Notes under the pieces: generated by a model | Told to the model about the DNA's origin: nothing | Database searches by the model: none | Seen by the model: only the letters and a program-made list of their open reading frames with translations | Source of the DNA: a virus | IMG/VR virus record: IMGVR_UViG_3300037586_005185 | Location: 1-22,042 of that record | Reading direction: 5' to 3' (one strand) | DNA length: 22,042 nucleotides | Shown here: one piece after another, positions 1-7,900 of the stretch | How positions within the stretch are numbered: position 1 is the first letter of the stretch | How the letters are laid out: each line of letters begins with the position of its first letter | Translations under genes and position numbers: made by a program

Positions 1-840
1 GCCAATATGCAATTTTTAGAATCATTTATAAAGAGCCCCAACTTCACATTTATCAGAGAAGACATCGCAAAAATATCATTTCTGCCAGACTGCGATTATG
101 TAATTAATCTCGCAGCAGAATCGCATGTAGGCAATAGCATTATTGATAGTGCCGATTTCATCACCTCTAATGTAATGGGAGTAAAGAACCTTTTAGATTT
201 AATACGACAAAAACCAGCAAATGTGAGCGACCAGCCTGTGTTTTTTCATTTTAGCACTGACGAGGTATACGGCGATATTACTACTGGTGCTCACGTCGAG
301 ACAGACATTTTAAAGCCTAGTAATCCATATTCTGCATCAAAGGCCGCAGCCGATATGTTAGTGACGGCATGGGCCAGAACTTATAATCTTAAATATGTAA
401 TTTTACGGCCAACAAATAATTATGGTATAGGCCAATACCCAGAAAAACTAATTCCACTTACTGTTAAGCTTTTAATGAGAGGCAAAAAAATTAGACTTCA
501 CAACGAAGGTAAACCCATTAGAAACTGGCTTCATGCTGACGATACAGCGACCGCCGTAATTGCTCTTATTGAATCTGGCTCTATAAATGAAATATTTAAT
601 GTAGCCGGTACTTCTGAAAGACAAAATATCGAGACAGTAAGTAAAATTTTAGAATGCTATTTCAAAGAAAAAAGAGATTGGACAGAATTTCTGAATTTGA
701 CATGCATTCGCGAAGGGCAGGATATAAGATATGCCCTTAATGATGACAAACTTCGTTCTTTAGGTTGGAAACCTGAAAGAAAATTTAATGACGAAATAAA
801 AGAAATAGTTGAATATTATAAACAAAATTTTAAATGGTAA
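1..840 (+). CDS. rmlB: dTDP-glucose 4,6-dehydratase (RmlB-like), 5' truncated by window edge
   Basis: Short-chain dehydrogenase/reductase (extended SDR) that would convert dTDP-glucose to dTDP-4-keto-6-deoxyglucose, an early step toward dTDP-rhamnose and related sugars. Counting from the Met at base 7: LAAESHVGNSI (residues 35-45) is a family hallmark, the catalytic Thr-Asp-Glu lies at 84-86 in STDEVYGD, YxxxK is Y108/K112, RPTNNYG is at 134-140, and RNWLHADD is near 172-179. The frame is open to base 1 and the N-terminal Rossmann glycine motif is missing, so the true start lies upstream of the window and about 50 residues are probably absent. The end is complete (TAA at 838-840). In a phage it may feed glycosylation of virion or host surface; that role is inference. 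A related nucleotide-sugar dehydratase or epimerase is the main alternative. Confidence 0.88.
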   Translation, partial: ANMQFLESFIKSPNFTFIREDIAKISFLPDCDYVINLAAESHVGNSIIDSADFITSNVMGVKNLLDLIRQKPANVSDQPVFFHFSTDEVYGDITTGAHVETDILKPSNPYSASKAAADMLVTAWARTYNLKYVILRPTNNYGIGQYPEKLIPLTVKLLMRGKKIRLHNEGKPIRNWLHADDTATAVIALIESGSINEIFNVAGTSERQNIETVSKILECYFKEKRDWTEFLNLTCIREGQDIRYALNDDKLRSLGWKPERKFNDEIKEIVEYYKQNFKW

Positions 841-858
841 TTTTAAAAGGAGAACAAA

Positions 859-1047
859 ATGCAATTATCAAATCAAGCACTTGGAGCCATCATGATGGCC
901 TTACAAGAATCGCTAATGAACCAAACGGATATCGTTCCGGTCCTGCAGGGATTCGAACTCGACGTAACTGAAGATGGTTTAATAGTTAAAAACCCACCCA
1001 CTGTAAGAGTTTCGCATTCCGAAACAACTACTGAAACAACCGAATAA
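859..1047 (+). CDS. small conserved-looking phage protein of unknown function
   Basis: A 62-residue protein with a strong Shine-Dalgarno AAAAGGAG ending six bases before the ATG. The N-terminal half (residues 1-22) is predicted helical. The middle carries a VPVLQGFELD stretch followed by a beta-like DGLIVKNPPTVRV segment, and the tail is rich in Thr and Glu. There is no signal peptide, membrane segment or metal-binding motif. From memory it resembles short unnamed proteins found beside FmdB-type proteins in marine T4-like phages, but I cannot verify this. It starts 18 bases after the rmlB stop and ends 5 bases before the next ATG, so it probably shares their transcript. An overlapping opposite-strand frame lacks these features. 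Confidence 0.7.
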   Translation: MQLSNQALGAIMMALQESLMNQTDIVPVLQGFELDVTEDGLIVKNPPTVRVSHSETTTETTE

Positions 1048-1052
1048 CACAA

Positions 1053-1325
1053 ATGCCACGCTATAAATATCAATGTAGCGAATGTGCACATGTTGTGCTA
1101 GTATTTCACGGAATAGATGACGTATTCACAGATCATACATGTATTATTTGTGAATCACAAGATACTTTAAAAAAGATTCTCACTCGTCCTACAATCGTTC
1201 AAAATACCACCACCACCACAGAACAAGAAGTGGGGGAGATCACGAAAGAGCACATTGAGGCTAATCGTGAAATATTAGAACAACAAAAAAAAGAAGCAAA
1301 GGAAGAAACTTATGAACCGTCTTGA
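1053..1325 (+). CDS. FmdB-type zinc-ribbon protein
   Basis: A 90-residue protein starting with the typical FmdB opening (PRYKYQC). Two CxxC pairs, C8/C11 and C30/C33, should bind one zinc ion. The C-terminal third is charged and helical (Glu/Lys-rich), as is common in the family. FmdB-like proteins are annotated as putative regulators, but their biochemical role is largely unknown; phage copies may bind nucleic acid or protein. The start is fixed by the conserved N-terminus although no good ribosome site precedes it. It lies 5 bases after the previous stop, so reinitiation is plausible. Its end overlaps the next gene by 14 bases. An exact T4 late-promoter word (TATAAATA) falls on codons 4-6, but those bases also encode the conserved Tyr-Lys-Tyr. 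Confidence 0.82.
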   Translation: MPRYKYQCSECAHVVLVFHGIDDVFTDHTCIICESQDTLKKILTRPTIVQNTTTTTEQEVGEITKEHIEANREILEQQKKEAKEETYEPS

Positions 1326-1665
1326 AATTATATTATCGGCAATATTGACACTATCAGTAATCTTAAATATAGGATTATTAGCATACGCCCGAGGAGCCCT
1401 CGTTAGAATTGTATCAGTTTCAGAAGAATTGGGAGATCTACAAAGAATGGTAGATTCATTTGCCCATCATCTTAAAGCTGTTTATGAATTAGATTCATTT
1501 TATGGTGATGAAACCCTTCGAAGGCTCCTGGAGCACGCGATTTCATTTAATGAACAAATGGATACGTTTGATTATATTATATCTCTAACAGAGAATCCCC
1601 CCGAAGAGGAAATAGAAGAAGCAACAAATGACACAAATGACGAAGAAACAGAAGAAGAGAGCTAG
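1312..1665 (+). CDS. short membrane-anchored protein with acidic tail, unknown function
   Basis: A 117-residue protein with one hydrophobic N-terminal segment (about residues 6-26) that should be a membrane anchor, followed by a soluble region containing SEELGDLQRMVDSFAHHL and a VYELDSFYGDETL motif, then an acidic Glu/Asp/Thr tail from about residue 95. No signal-peptidase site is evident. From memory this pattern (anchor, EELGDLQ, YELxxFYGDxTL) recurs in unnamed small proteins of marine T4-like phages; that is recollection, not a search result. The start overlaps the FmdB gene by 14 bases, with AAGGAAG a few bases before the ATG. The end overlaps the sigma-factor gene by 38 bases. It could be a membrane-located assembly or superinfection factor, but nothing in the sequence proves that. 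Confidence 0.72.
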   Translation: MNRLEIILSAILTLSVILNIGLLAYARGALVRIVSVSEELGDLQRMVDSFAHHLKAVYELDSFYGDETLRRLLEHAISFNEQMDTFDYIISLTENPPEEEIEEATNDTNDEETEEES

Positions 1666-2335
1666 ACGCAAAAATTATTATTTTACTTTAGATCACGAAG
1701 AAGCAATATTACGATATGTGCGCACTACTTGTCAGCGTGAGCGCACAGAATTATATGTAGAATATATCCAACCAGCTTTTAATGAGATGGTTGATAAGAT
1801 TGTTTTTACCTATAAGTTTACTAATTTGCCTAATTGCGATTCTTTAAGAGAGGAATGTAAGATTTGGTTAATGACAATTCTTGACAAATATGATCCAAAT
1901 AAAGGCTCTAAGGCCTTTTCTTATTTTTCTGTGATCACAAAAAACTGGTTTATTCATAAAGTTAAACGACAGCAAAAACGTAACAAGCGCGAGGTTGATT
2001 ACGATAATATTTCAAAAGCATATGAAGAAGAATTTCTATCTACTAGCGAATCCTATATAACAAATCGAGAAGAAGAGGAATTTTGGAAATTATTTTATAA
2101 AGAACTCCAATCATGGGATGTCGCTCAAATGAAAGAAAATGATTTAAAAGTCTATAAAGCAATTAATATCCTTTTCGAATCAAAAGAAGACATTGATATT
2201 TTTAATAAAAAAGCTATTTATTTATACTTAAGAGAGATTACAGGGCTAAACACAAAACAGATTGTCAATTCACTTAAAAAATTCAGAAAAAAATATTATA
2301 GTTTTAAAGACGATTGGGAAAGCGGAGAATTATGA
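1628..2335 (+). CDS. 55: late-transcription sigma factor, gp55-like
   Basis: A 235-residue protein resembling the T4 gp55 group of divergent sigma-70 factors that direct host RNA polymerase to phage late promoters. The key stretch is KYDPNKGSKAFSYF followed by NWFIHKVKRQ (residues about 87-114), matching sigma region 2 where the -10 element and core polymerase are contacted. The N-terminus is very basic (TKKQKKRARRKN). Residues about 200-225 (REITGLNTKQIVNSLKKF) look helix-turn-helix-like. T4 gp55 is 185 residues, so this copy is longer, and its C-terminus shows no obvious clamp-binding peptide. Two in-frame ATGs (1628, 1637) are possible; the first overlaps the upstream gene by 38 bases. The stop overlaps the next start as ATGA. 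Assignment rests on motif and context. Confidence 0.72.
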   Translation: MTQMTKKQKKRARRKNYYFTLDHEEAILRYVRTTCQRERTELYVEYIQPAFNEMVDKIVFTYKFTNLPNCDSLREECKIWLMTILDKYDPNKGSKAFSYFSVITKNWFIHKVKRQQKRNKREVDYDNISKAYEEEFLSTSESYITNREEEEFWKLFYKELQSWDVAQMKENDLKVYKAINILFESKEDIDIFNKKAIYLYLREITGLNTKQIVNSLKKFRKKYYSFKDDWESGEL

Positions 2336-2634
2336 GCAAGAAAAATTTAGAAATACTTATTGACGAAGCGCTAGATAATATTCGCAGCGACAGAAAAGTG
2401 GCCCGAGAATTTTTAAATGAAATTGCTAACCAAATTGCAAAAGACGAAGAACAAAATAAATATTTGAGCCCCGTCGCCGCAAAACACATAGAAACGCTGC
2501 AACGATCAAACGAACAACTTGTAAAGCTGATAGGTTTAAGACAAAAGGCCGGCGCCCAAGATCTTGGCCTAACAGATGAAGACAAAAATAGTTTATTTGA
2601 TATGATTCAAGGAGATTTGATCGATGGCAATTAA
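2332..2634 (+). CDS. 100-residue coupled protein, candidate late co-activator (gp33-like) or other small phage factor
   Basis: Translation most likely begins at the ATG of the ATGA overlap with the sigma gene; an in-frame ATG at 2314 would add six residues but lies deeper in the sigma gene. The protein is mostly helical and charged. A C-terminal element, NSLFDMIQGDL (residues 86-96), closely resembles the sliding-clamp-binding peptide at the end of RB69 DNA polymerase (SLFDMF). In T4 late transcription, gp33 and gp55 both carry C-terminal clamp-binding motifs, and gp33 is 112 residues long. Tight coupling to a gp55-like gene therefore makes a gp33-type role attractive. No broad similarity to gp33 was recognised; a small terminase subunit or unrelated factor cannot be excluded. 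Family assignment is weak, while the existence of the gene is well supported. Confidence 0.8.
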   Translation: MSKKNLEILIDEALDNIRSDRKVAREFLNEIANQIAKDEEQNKYLSPVAAKHIETLQRSNEQLVKLIGLRQKAGAQDLGLTDEDKNSLFDMIQGDLIDGN

Positions 2635-3874
2635 GAATTTTTTGGATTGGTCACAATTTACAACCCGCGGTGGAGGTTTAGAATTATTTGGAAATGCGAT
2701 TAGAAAATCTTTAGAATTTAATCAATATGGAGATCAGACAACTTTCCGCGCAGTTGCTTTAACTGATGCGCATCCGCTACAATCCGGAATAGCCAACCTC
2801 CAAGAACAACGCATTACCGGGCAAGAGTCAGAAGCCAGCAGCGAACTATTGGCCACCATCGAAAAGAAATTAACAAATTTTATACTTAAAGCAAGAATCC
2901 TTGGAGACAATTCGCCCCATTCTTTTTTACCCGATCCTTGTGATCCGACAACAGCAGCCGATCCAGACCAATTAATATCGATTATTAAAATGCACACTAG
3001 CTTTGTATCAACGGCTGATTCACTCCTCAGTGATGAGCCTATGGTAAAAAAAGGAGATATTATTTGGGTAGAGTTAAAGAAAAACGTTTTTTCATATGAT
3101 TTGCAATTTGGTAAATTTTTACAAAAGGCGCGGGATAAAGAAGTCCTCGCAGAGACCTCTGCCGTCTGCGGCACTTTATCTACTATGGATTGGGGATCCG
3201 GGGTTGTTGGAGAAGGCGCCACCGAAGATCCAGGCGGATTTAAGTGGTCAAATCGTCAAAGACAATATACTGTTACGTGGCAATCTACTGAGTTTCCTGA
3301 ATACAACGGCAAGATTCTAAAGAATGGCGAAATTGAAGATTCTGGAATGCTGGTTACGGATCCCGAATCCGGCGCCCAGTTAGTTCAGCCCGCGATGAAC
3401 GATTTTCTGTTACTTGCAGCAGCATATAAAGCAAAGTTTAATGGCAAGTCACTCACTGGTTATGGTTATCGTACATACACGGGCCAGGTCTCGGCCCGAA
3501 TGATAAGAGTCGCCGGTGACCAAAATTGCGGTAACCCTAACGGCGAAGGTTCCGGCGATAAGGACGCAAATTGTAAGTTTGTAGGCGCCGCGGCCACACC
3601 AGGAAGGTCTAATCATGGTTGGGGAGCAGCAATTGATCTAAGAGGAAGCCAATTTCGATCCGCCGCCAAAGGGGGCACAGCGCCCGATAATGAAGAATTT
3701 AAATGGATAAACAAGTTTTCTAAAAACTATAACTTTGTTTTTGGAGTTAGCGATGAGCACTGGCACCTTGATTGGATGAAGTATAGTCAAAACGTTGTCG
3801 GCCTCCCGCGCCCAACTGCTCAAAACTCCTGGACAGCAGAAGGCCAAAATGATGATAGTATAACTCTTACTTAA
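2624..3874 (+). CDS. gp5-like baseplate hub / cell-wall-cutting protein with M15 peptidase domain
   Basis: A 416-residue protein. The N-terminal part (about 35-180) looks like the OB-fold of T4 gp5-type hub proteins, ending in GDIIWVELKKNV. The C-terminal part is a VanY/M15 zinc peptidase: GYGYR at 279-283, SNHGWGAAID at 329-338 with zinc ligands H331 and D338, and DEHWH at 377-381 with catalytic E378 and ligand H381. Such enzymes cut peptide links of peptidoglycan (D-Ala-D-Ala carboxypeptidase or L-Ala-D-Glu endopeptidase). No signal peptide is present. AAGGAG at 2609-2614 gives a good ribosome site, and the start overlaps the previous gene by 11 bases. Position before a spike-like gene and gp25 favours a tail-tip enzyme over a free endolysin, though endolysin remains possible. 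The OB-fold call is from pattern only. Confidence 0.82.
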   Translation: MAIKNFLDWSQFTTRGGGLELFGNAIRKSLEFNQYGDQTTFRAVALTDAHPLQSGIANLQEQRITGQESEASSELLATIEKKLTNFILKARILGDNSPHSFLPDPCDPTTAADPDQLISIIKMHTSFVSTADSLLSDEPMVKKGDIIWVELKKNVFSYDLQFGKFLQKARDKEVLAETSAVCGTLSTMDWGSGVVGEGATEDPGGFKWSNRQRQYTVTWQSTEFPEYNGKILKNGEIEDSGMLVTDPESGAQLVQPAMNDFLLLAAAYKAKFNGKSLTGYGYRTYTGQVSARMIRVAGDQNCGNPNGEGSGDKDANCKFVGAAATPGRSNHGWGAAIDLRGSQFRSAAKGGTAPDNEEFKWINKFSKNYNFVFGVSDEHWHLDWMKYSQNVVGLPRPTAQNSWTAEGQNDDSITLT

Positions 3875-3915
3875 AAATATTAAGCTATAACTAAACGAAA
3901 AAAGCAACAAAACAC

Positions 3916-4923
3916 ATGTCAGATAAAAAGAAATTATTTACAACAGAACATCTTAATGATTTTCTTCAACAAAACTATAGAACGCCACATCAAATTCTTG
4001 AGGAAGGAGGAGCATTAAATGAGGCTACTGCCGGCCTTTTGCAGACAGATGTTCCAGAGCCAACGCCTAGTTTTATTGCTGCAAAAAGCACTAAGATTCT
4101 TTCACATAAAAATTCACATATCGTTTTTGGGAGAGATCGTCCATCTACTTTGGGTTCTGGTTTTGGTGGGGTAGGTGCGCAAGGAACAAATACGATTGAT
4201 ATAGTTGTTGGGCGAATGTCAAGTGTTGAAATTGATGATGGAACTCATGTTGATAACAGTTTCACTGCAGATGCTGCTAGAATTTATATAAGCCAACTAA
4301 CAAAAGTTGATGAAAATTTTGGATTAGCAGATAGCCCTAGTGTTCCCAAAAAACCAGCTTCAGCGATTGCTATGAAAGCAGATGGAATTCGAATTATAGG
4401 TAGAGAGGGTGTTAAAATTGTGACCGGTGGCCATCCTGGCGCCGGCGAGAAAACCTCTCTCGGCGGCCGCATCGGCGCTGCCCCCGGTATTGATTTAATT
4501 GCCGGTAACTTTACCGATCCGCGAAGGACCCTCCCAGATCCATGGCCCGATCTAACAGAGTATGGTTTCCCACCTGTCGACACCCTCCAGCCACTTTTAC
4601 TAGGAAAGAATACAAAACAAGCCTTGCAAGAATTAAGTCAAATTATAGACGAAATTTGGAGCGCGGTATATTGGATGGCCATAATTCAGAATAATGTGCT
4701 TAGTACAATGTCGGCATGTCCCGTGGGCCCCGCCCCCGCGCGCGGGGGCGGAGGAGTCGGCCCAGTCGTTTCAGGCGTGTCGCTGGCCATGACTCAGCTT
4801 ATGCCAACATGGGTTTTCTCTCCTCTGGGGCAAACACGCAATACTAAAATGGTTTGGGAAAGAAACTATTTAGAACCATATGGACACAAGTATATTTGTA
4901 GTAAAAGCGTAAGGTCAACGTAA
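3916..4923 (+). CDS. spike-like virion protein (putative central spike component)
   Basis: A 335-residue protein likely to be part of the tail tip. A short N-terminal helical region leads into beta-rich sequence with SHIVFGRDRPS, an ARIYISQLTKVDENFGL segment and ADGIRIIGREGVKIVTGG (about 155-173). The last pattern is typical of short-strand beta-helix or spike proteins in marine T4-like phages (recollection). Residues about 230-262 are helical, followed by a Gly/Pro/Ala-rich linker encoded by a GC-rich palindrome and a Trp/Tyr-containing C-terminus. It starts 41 bases after the peptidase gene with no clear Shine-Dalgarno in an A-rich leader. In T4 the OB-fold, lysozyme and beta-helix are one gp5 chain; here the helix-like part appears as a separate gene. 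It could also be another baseplate component. Confidence 0.7.
   Translation: MSDKKKLFTTEHLNDFLQQNYRTPHQILEEGGALNEATAGLLQTDVPEPTPSFIAAKSTKILSHKNSHIVFGRDRPSTLGSGFGGVGAQGTNTIDIVVGRMSSVEIDDGTHVDNSFTADAARIYISQLTKVDENFGLADSPSVPKKPASAIAMKADGIRIIGREGVKIVTGGHPGAGEKTSLGGRIGAAPGIDLIAGNFTDPRRTLPDPWPDLTEYGFPPVDTLQPLLLGKNTKQALQELSQIIDEIWSAVYWMAIIQNNVLSTMSACPVGPAPARGGGGVGPVVSGVSLAMTQLMPTWVFSPLGQTRNTKMVWERNYLEPYGHKYICSKSVRST
4730..4751. repeat. 22-base perfect GC palindrome inside the spike gene
   Basis: The left arm CCGCCCCCGCG (4730-4740) is the exact reverse complement of the right arm at 4741-4751, with no spacer. A GGGCCC palindrome abuts it at 4725-4730. It encodes the Pro-Ala-Arg-Gly-rich linker of the spike-like protein. 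All 22 bases are G or C in a strongly AT-rich neighbourhood, so a very stable stem or cruciform is possible. No U-run follows, so a classical terminator is unlikely. Confidence 0.9.
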
Positions 4924-4944
4924 TAATGTTATTGGAGATTTAAA

Positions 4945-7900
4945 ATGGCAGAATCTAAATTTTTAAAATATCAAGATAAAAATAGAGATGGATTAACTGA
5001 TGTCTGCGAAGATAAAGTTATAGTTGCTCCTATAGATAATTGCAATGACTGCAAGCCAGTTCCTAATGCTACCGTACCAAGCTGGAAAAATTTAACAATT
5101 GAGGAGCCTTATTTTAACGAAAGAGAAGCACTATACCAAGTAACCAAAGTTACCCCTTATTCTACGACAGGTGCTGATGGGGATTCTTCTTCAGAAGAAT
5201 CCGATGCTATCATTAAAGAGAGATTTGATGAGTTTGTTTATGAAGCAATGGAAGCATTATTGATCGCCAACGATAAGGATACTTCAAGCTCGACACAACA
5301 GGGAGTAAAACCTTATGTTGAATATAGTGATTATTATTTAGATGTTCTTCCATCATCTAGATTAAAATTATTATATTCTATACCTTGTGATATTTTTAAT
5401 GCGATAATAGAAGCCGAAGAGGAAGAGGAAGAGAAAGAGCCGGGCCCCGAAGACGAAGTTGCTCACCAAGTAACTTATGATACCGCTGATTTTTTAGAAA
5501 AACTAAAAAAGGTTCGTCAAGGCATGGGCCTATATTCGACTTATCTTAAAGTATATCAAGCTGTTGATAGTGGTAATTTAATTTTTGATGCCGGCCCACA
5601 AGAAGGTGCTGTTTTTTTTCCTGGGATATATGGAGACCGTCTTGGATTAAAGCCCGGAAAAGTATTATATAAAGTTGGCAGCCATTTAACATCATTTCTT
5701 AATGATAGAAAGATTAAGATTCCTGGCGAGTTCTGGTGCGGGTTCCGTTGTAATAGCGCTGCGAAGCTAATATTTAAATTTAATAGCGAATATAAGTTAA
5801 TAGAACTGCACGTATTCACAGAAAATTGTGGAAACGTTCCTCGGATATTTAAAGGAAAGCAGCTAAATGCTTTAAATAATAAAACTAATTCGGCGTATAG
5901 GGATCCAACCGCCATGAATTATTTGATAAACCTAGATGCGATGGAGAGAGATCTCACAGCACGCACTCCGAAACCCTGGCTAGATTTTCTAATTGAATAT
6001 ACCTATCCACAAGTTTATTCTTCTATTAATCATGCACATGACAACGATTTAAAGGAAGGCGCGCCCGCAAGTTGTGTAGCTAAAGCTCTGGGAGACGAAG
6101 CTAAACAGTTAGGGCAAGACCTTTTAGATGAGGCCTTTGGACTAGTTGATGCTATTCTTCTTAAGTTTAACGAAAAACTATGCAAGTGGGATGGAGAAGA
6201 AGTTAAAGCAAATTGGAAAGAAATTGGCTTAATATATGATCCGGATGATTCAGAGGGAAAAAAGAGTTTATGGGCATTTGCACAAGAGCAAGCCTTAGAA
6301 GATATAGATTTTGCACACACGCCATTCGATAGTCTCTGCGCAGGAATAATAGATAAGTTAAATGGCTCTTCTAGTGTTGATGATACAATTGAAAGAGTAT
6401 TTACGGAAGATCTGGCACAAATTAAATTATGTGGCCTCTCAGAATTATTGATGGAGGCTCTCTCTTGCATGTTCCAGGGGCTATCCCTGGAGGAAGCACT
6501 GTCTAGGGTATTAAAAGCGGCTCTTAAGGGAATGTCAATTGATAATTTTGGTGCGTTATTTGTAGGATTACCACCAGAAAAACAAGCAGAATTAGATGCC
6601 TTAGTAAAGAAAAAAATTGAAAGCGGTGATATTTTTAAAGACACCGGCGCAAATCAAGAGCTTTCAGACACAATAGCAGTAGCAGCAACAAGTACTGCAG
6701 CCGGAACAGTAGAGCACCCATGGAAAGCCAACCCAGAAGATCCTACAAAGGGCGGTACTCCAGGAGTCACAGTTGAAAGCACTATATCTGGTAAATCTAA
6801 TAGGCCCTTGGCTAAGACATTTGATGCGGGATCTGCAGAAAACAGAGCTAAACTTAATCCCAATGTTGTATTACAAGCATATGTTATAGCTATATTAGAA
6901 ATTTATAATGATAACTATCTAGAATTATTAAATGAACTTAATAAATTTCCTGGCGCCAATATAATAGCACATGTTATTGCTTCAATTAGTTGTCCAAGGC
7001 CCCCCACCAATTCAGAACTAGGAATTAGTTGGATTAAAGACGTTGAACTTCCATCACTTTGTGATATAGGTAAGTTTGACATATCGATGCCGCCTTTTAA
7101 AAATCCATTTGATTGGCTACCGGGAACAAAAGATCTCTTCGGCCTTATTCAGCAGGCGGCAATAGAAGCAATTCAACAGATGGTTATAAATATGGTGAAG
7201 ATAGTTCTGACGAGATTATGCAGCATCCTCGGTGATGCCGCATGCTCGGCCCTAGCACTCGCAGGAGATCTTGCAGCGTCCTTACCAGATGTACTAACGG
7301 GTCGCGACACATTTAAAAACATCATTAAAGAATCGCTTTGCGGCGACGGCGCCGATAGCGATACTGTTGATGATACAATGGTTGAGATGCTAGCCAATTT
7401 AGGCCTAGGCGCCGCAGCCTTTGCAGATGAAGAAAGGTTAATGGAGTTTGTAGGAGACGTATCATCAAACGCCACAGCGCAGCAGTGGGCTGATATTTTG
7501 AATGGATCGCCACCAGCAGCATTTTTATCAATTATCGATAACTTAATAGAATATGAATATACAGAATATAGAGACATCCTTCCAACAGAAGAACATCTTA
7601 CAAACTTATTTAAACAATGCGGTAATTTAATGCCCGTAGCAGATAGAAGCGCACTCGCTGCAGCCGCGGCAGCCATCGCTGATGGCCAAGTAAACCCAAG
7701 CCTTTGCGCCTCACCAGAACAGGTCGCAGCGCTTGAAGCTGCAAGATGCGAACTTATGCAAGGTCGCGCCACAGAAGAACAATGTCGTCAGATGCAGCCC
7801 GATCCTGATATTGAAGAAATAGCCAGCTGGGCCCACAACCCACCATTTATATTTCCTCCATTAATATCCGATCCAGGTTGTGATAATGGAATTTTACCAT

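Noticed and set aside
1062-1069. Exact T4 late-promoter word TATAAATA on the + strand, also at 7185-7192
   Set aside because: Both lie inside coding sequence, the first on conserved Tyr-Lys-Tyr codons of the FmdB protein. Matches on the other strand (for example 2219-2226) occur too, as expected by chance in AT-rich DNA.
2314-2334. Upstream in-frame ATG for the 100-residue protein
   Set aside because: It would add six residues encoded inside the sigma gene; the ATGA overlap start at 2332 is more typical of coupled genes.
2734-3222. Opposite-strand frame of 162 residues within the peptidase gene
   Set aside because: It is a shadow of a well-supported gene on the + strand, with no independent signal.
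3875-3915. Possible promoter or terminator in the longest gap between genes
   Set aside because: The 41 bases are A/T-rich but show no stem followed by a T-run and no good promoter match; CTATAACTA differs from the late consensus at more than one base.
6030-6644. Opposite-strand frame of 204 residues inside the giant gene
   Set aside because: No ribosome site or recognisable motif; Ser/Ala-rich composition is what the reverse of this coding sequence would give. The same applies to the 199-residue frame at 7173-7772.
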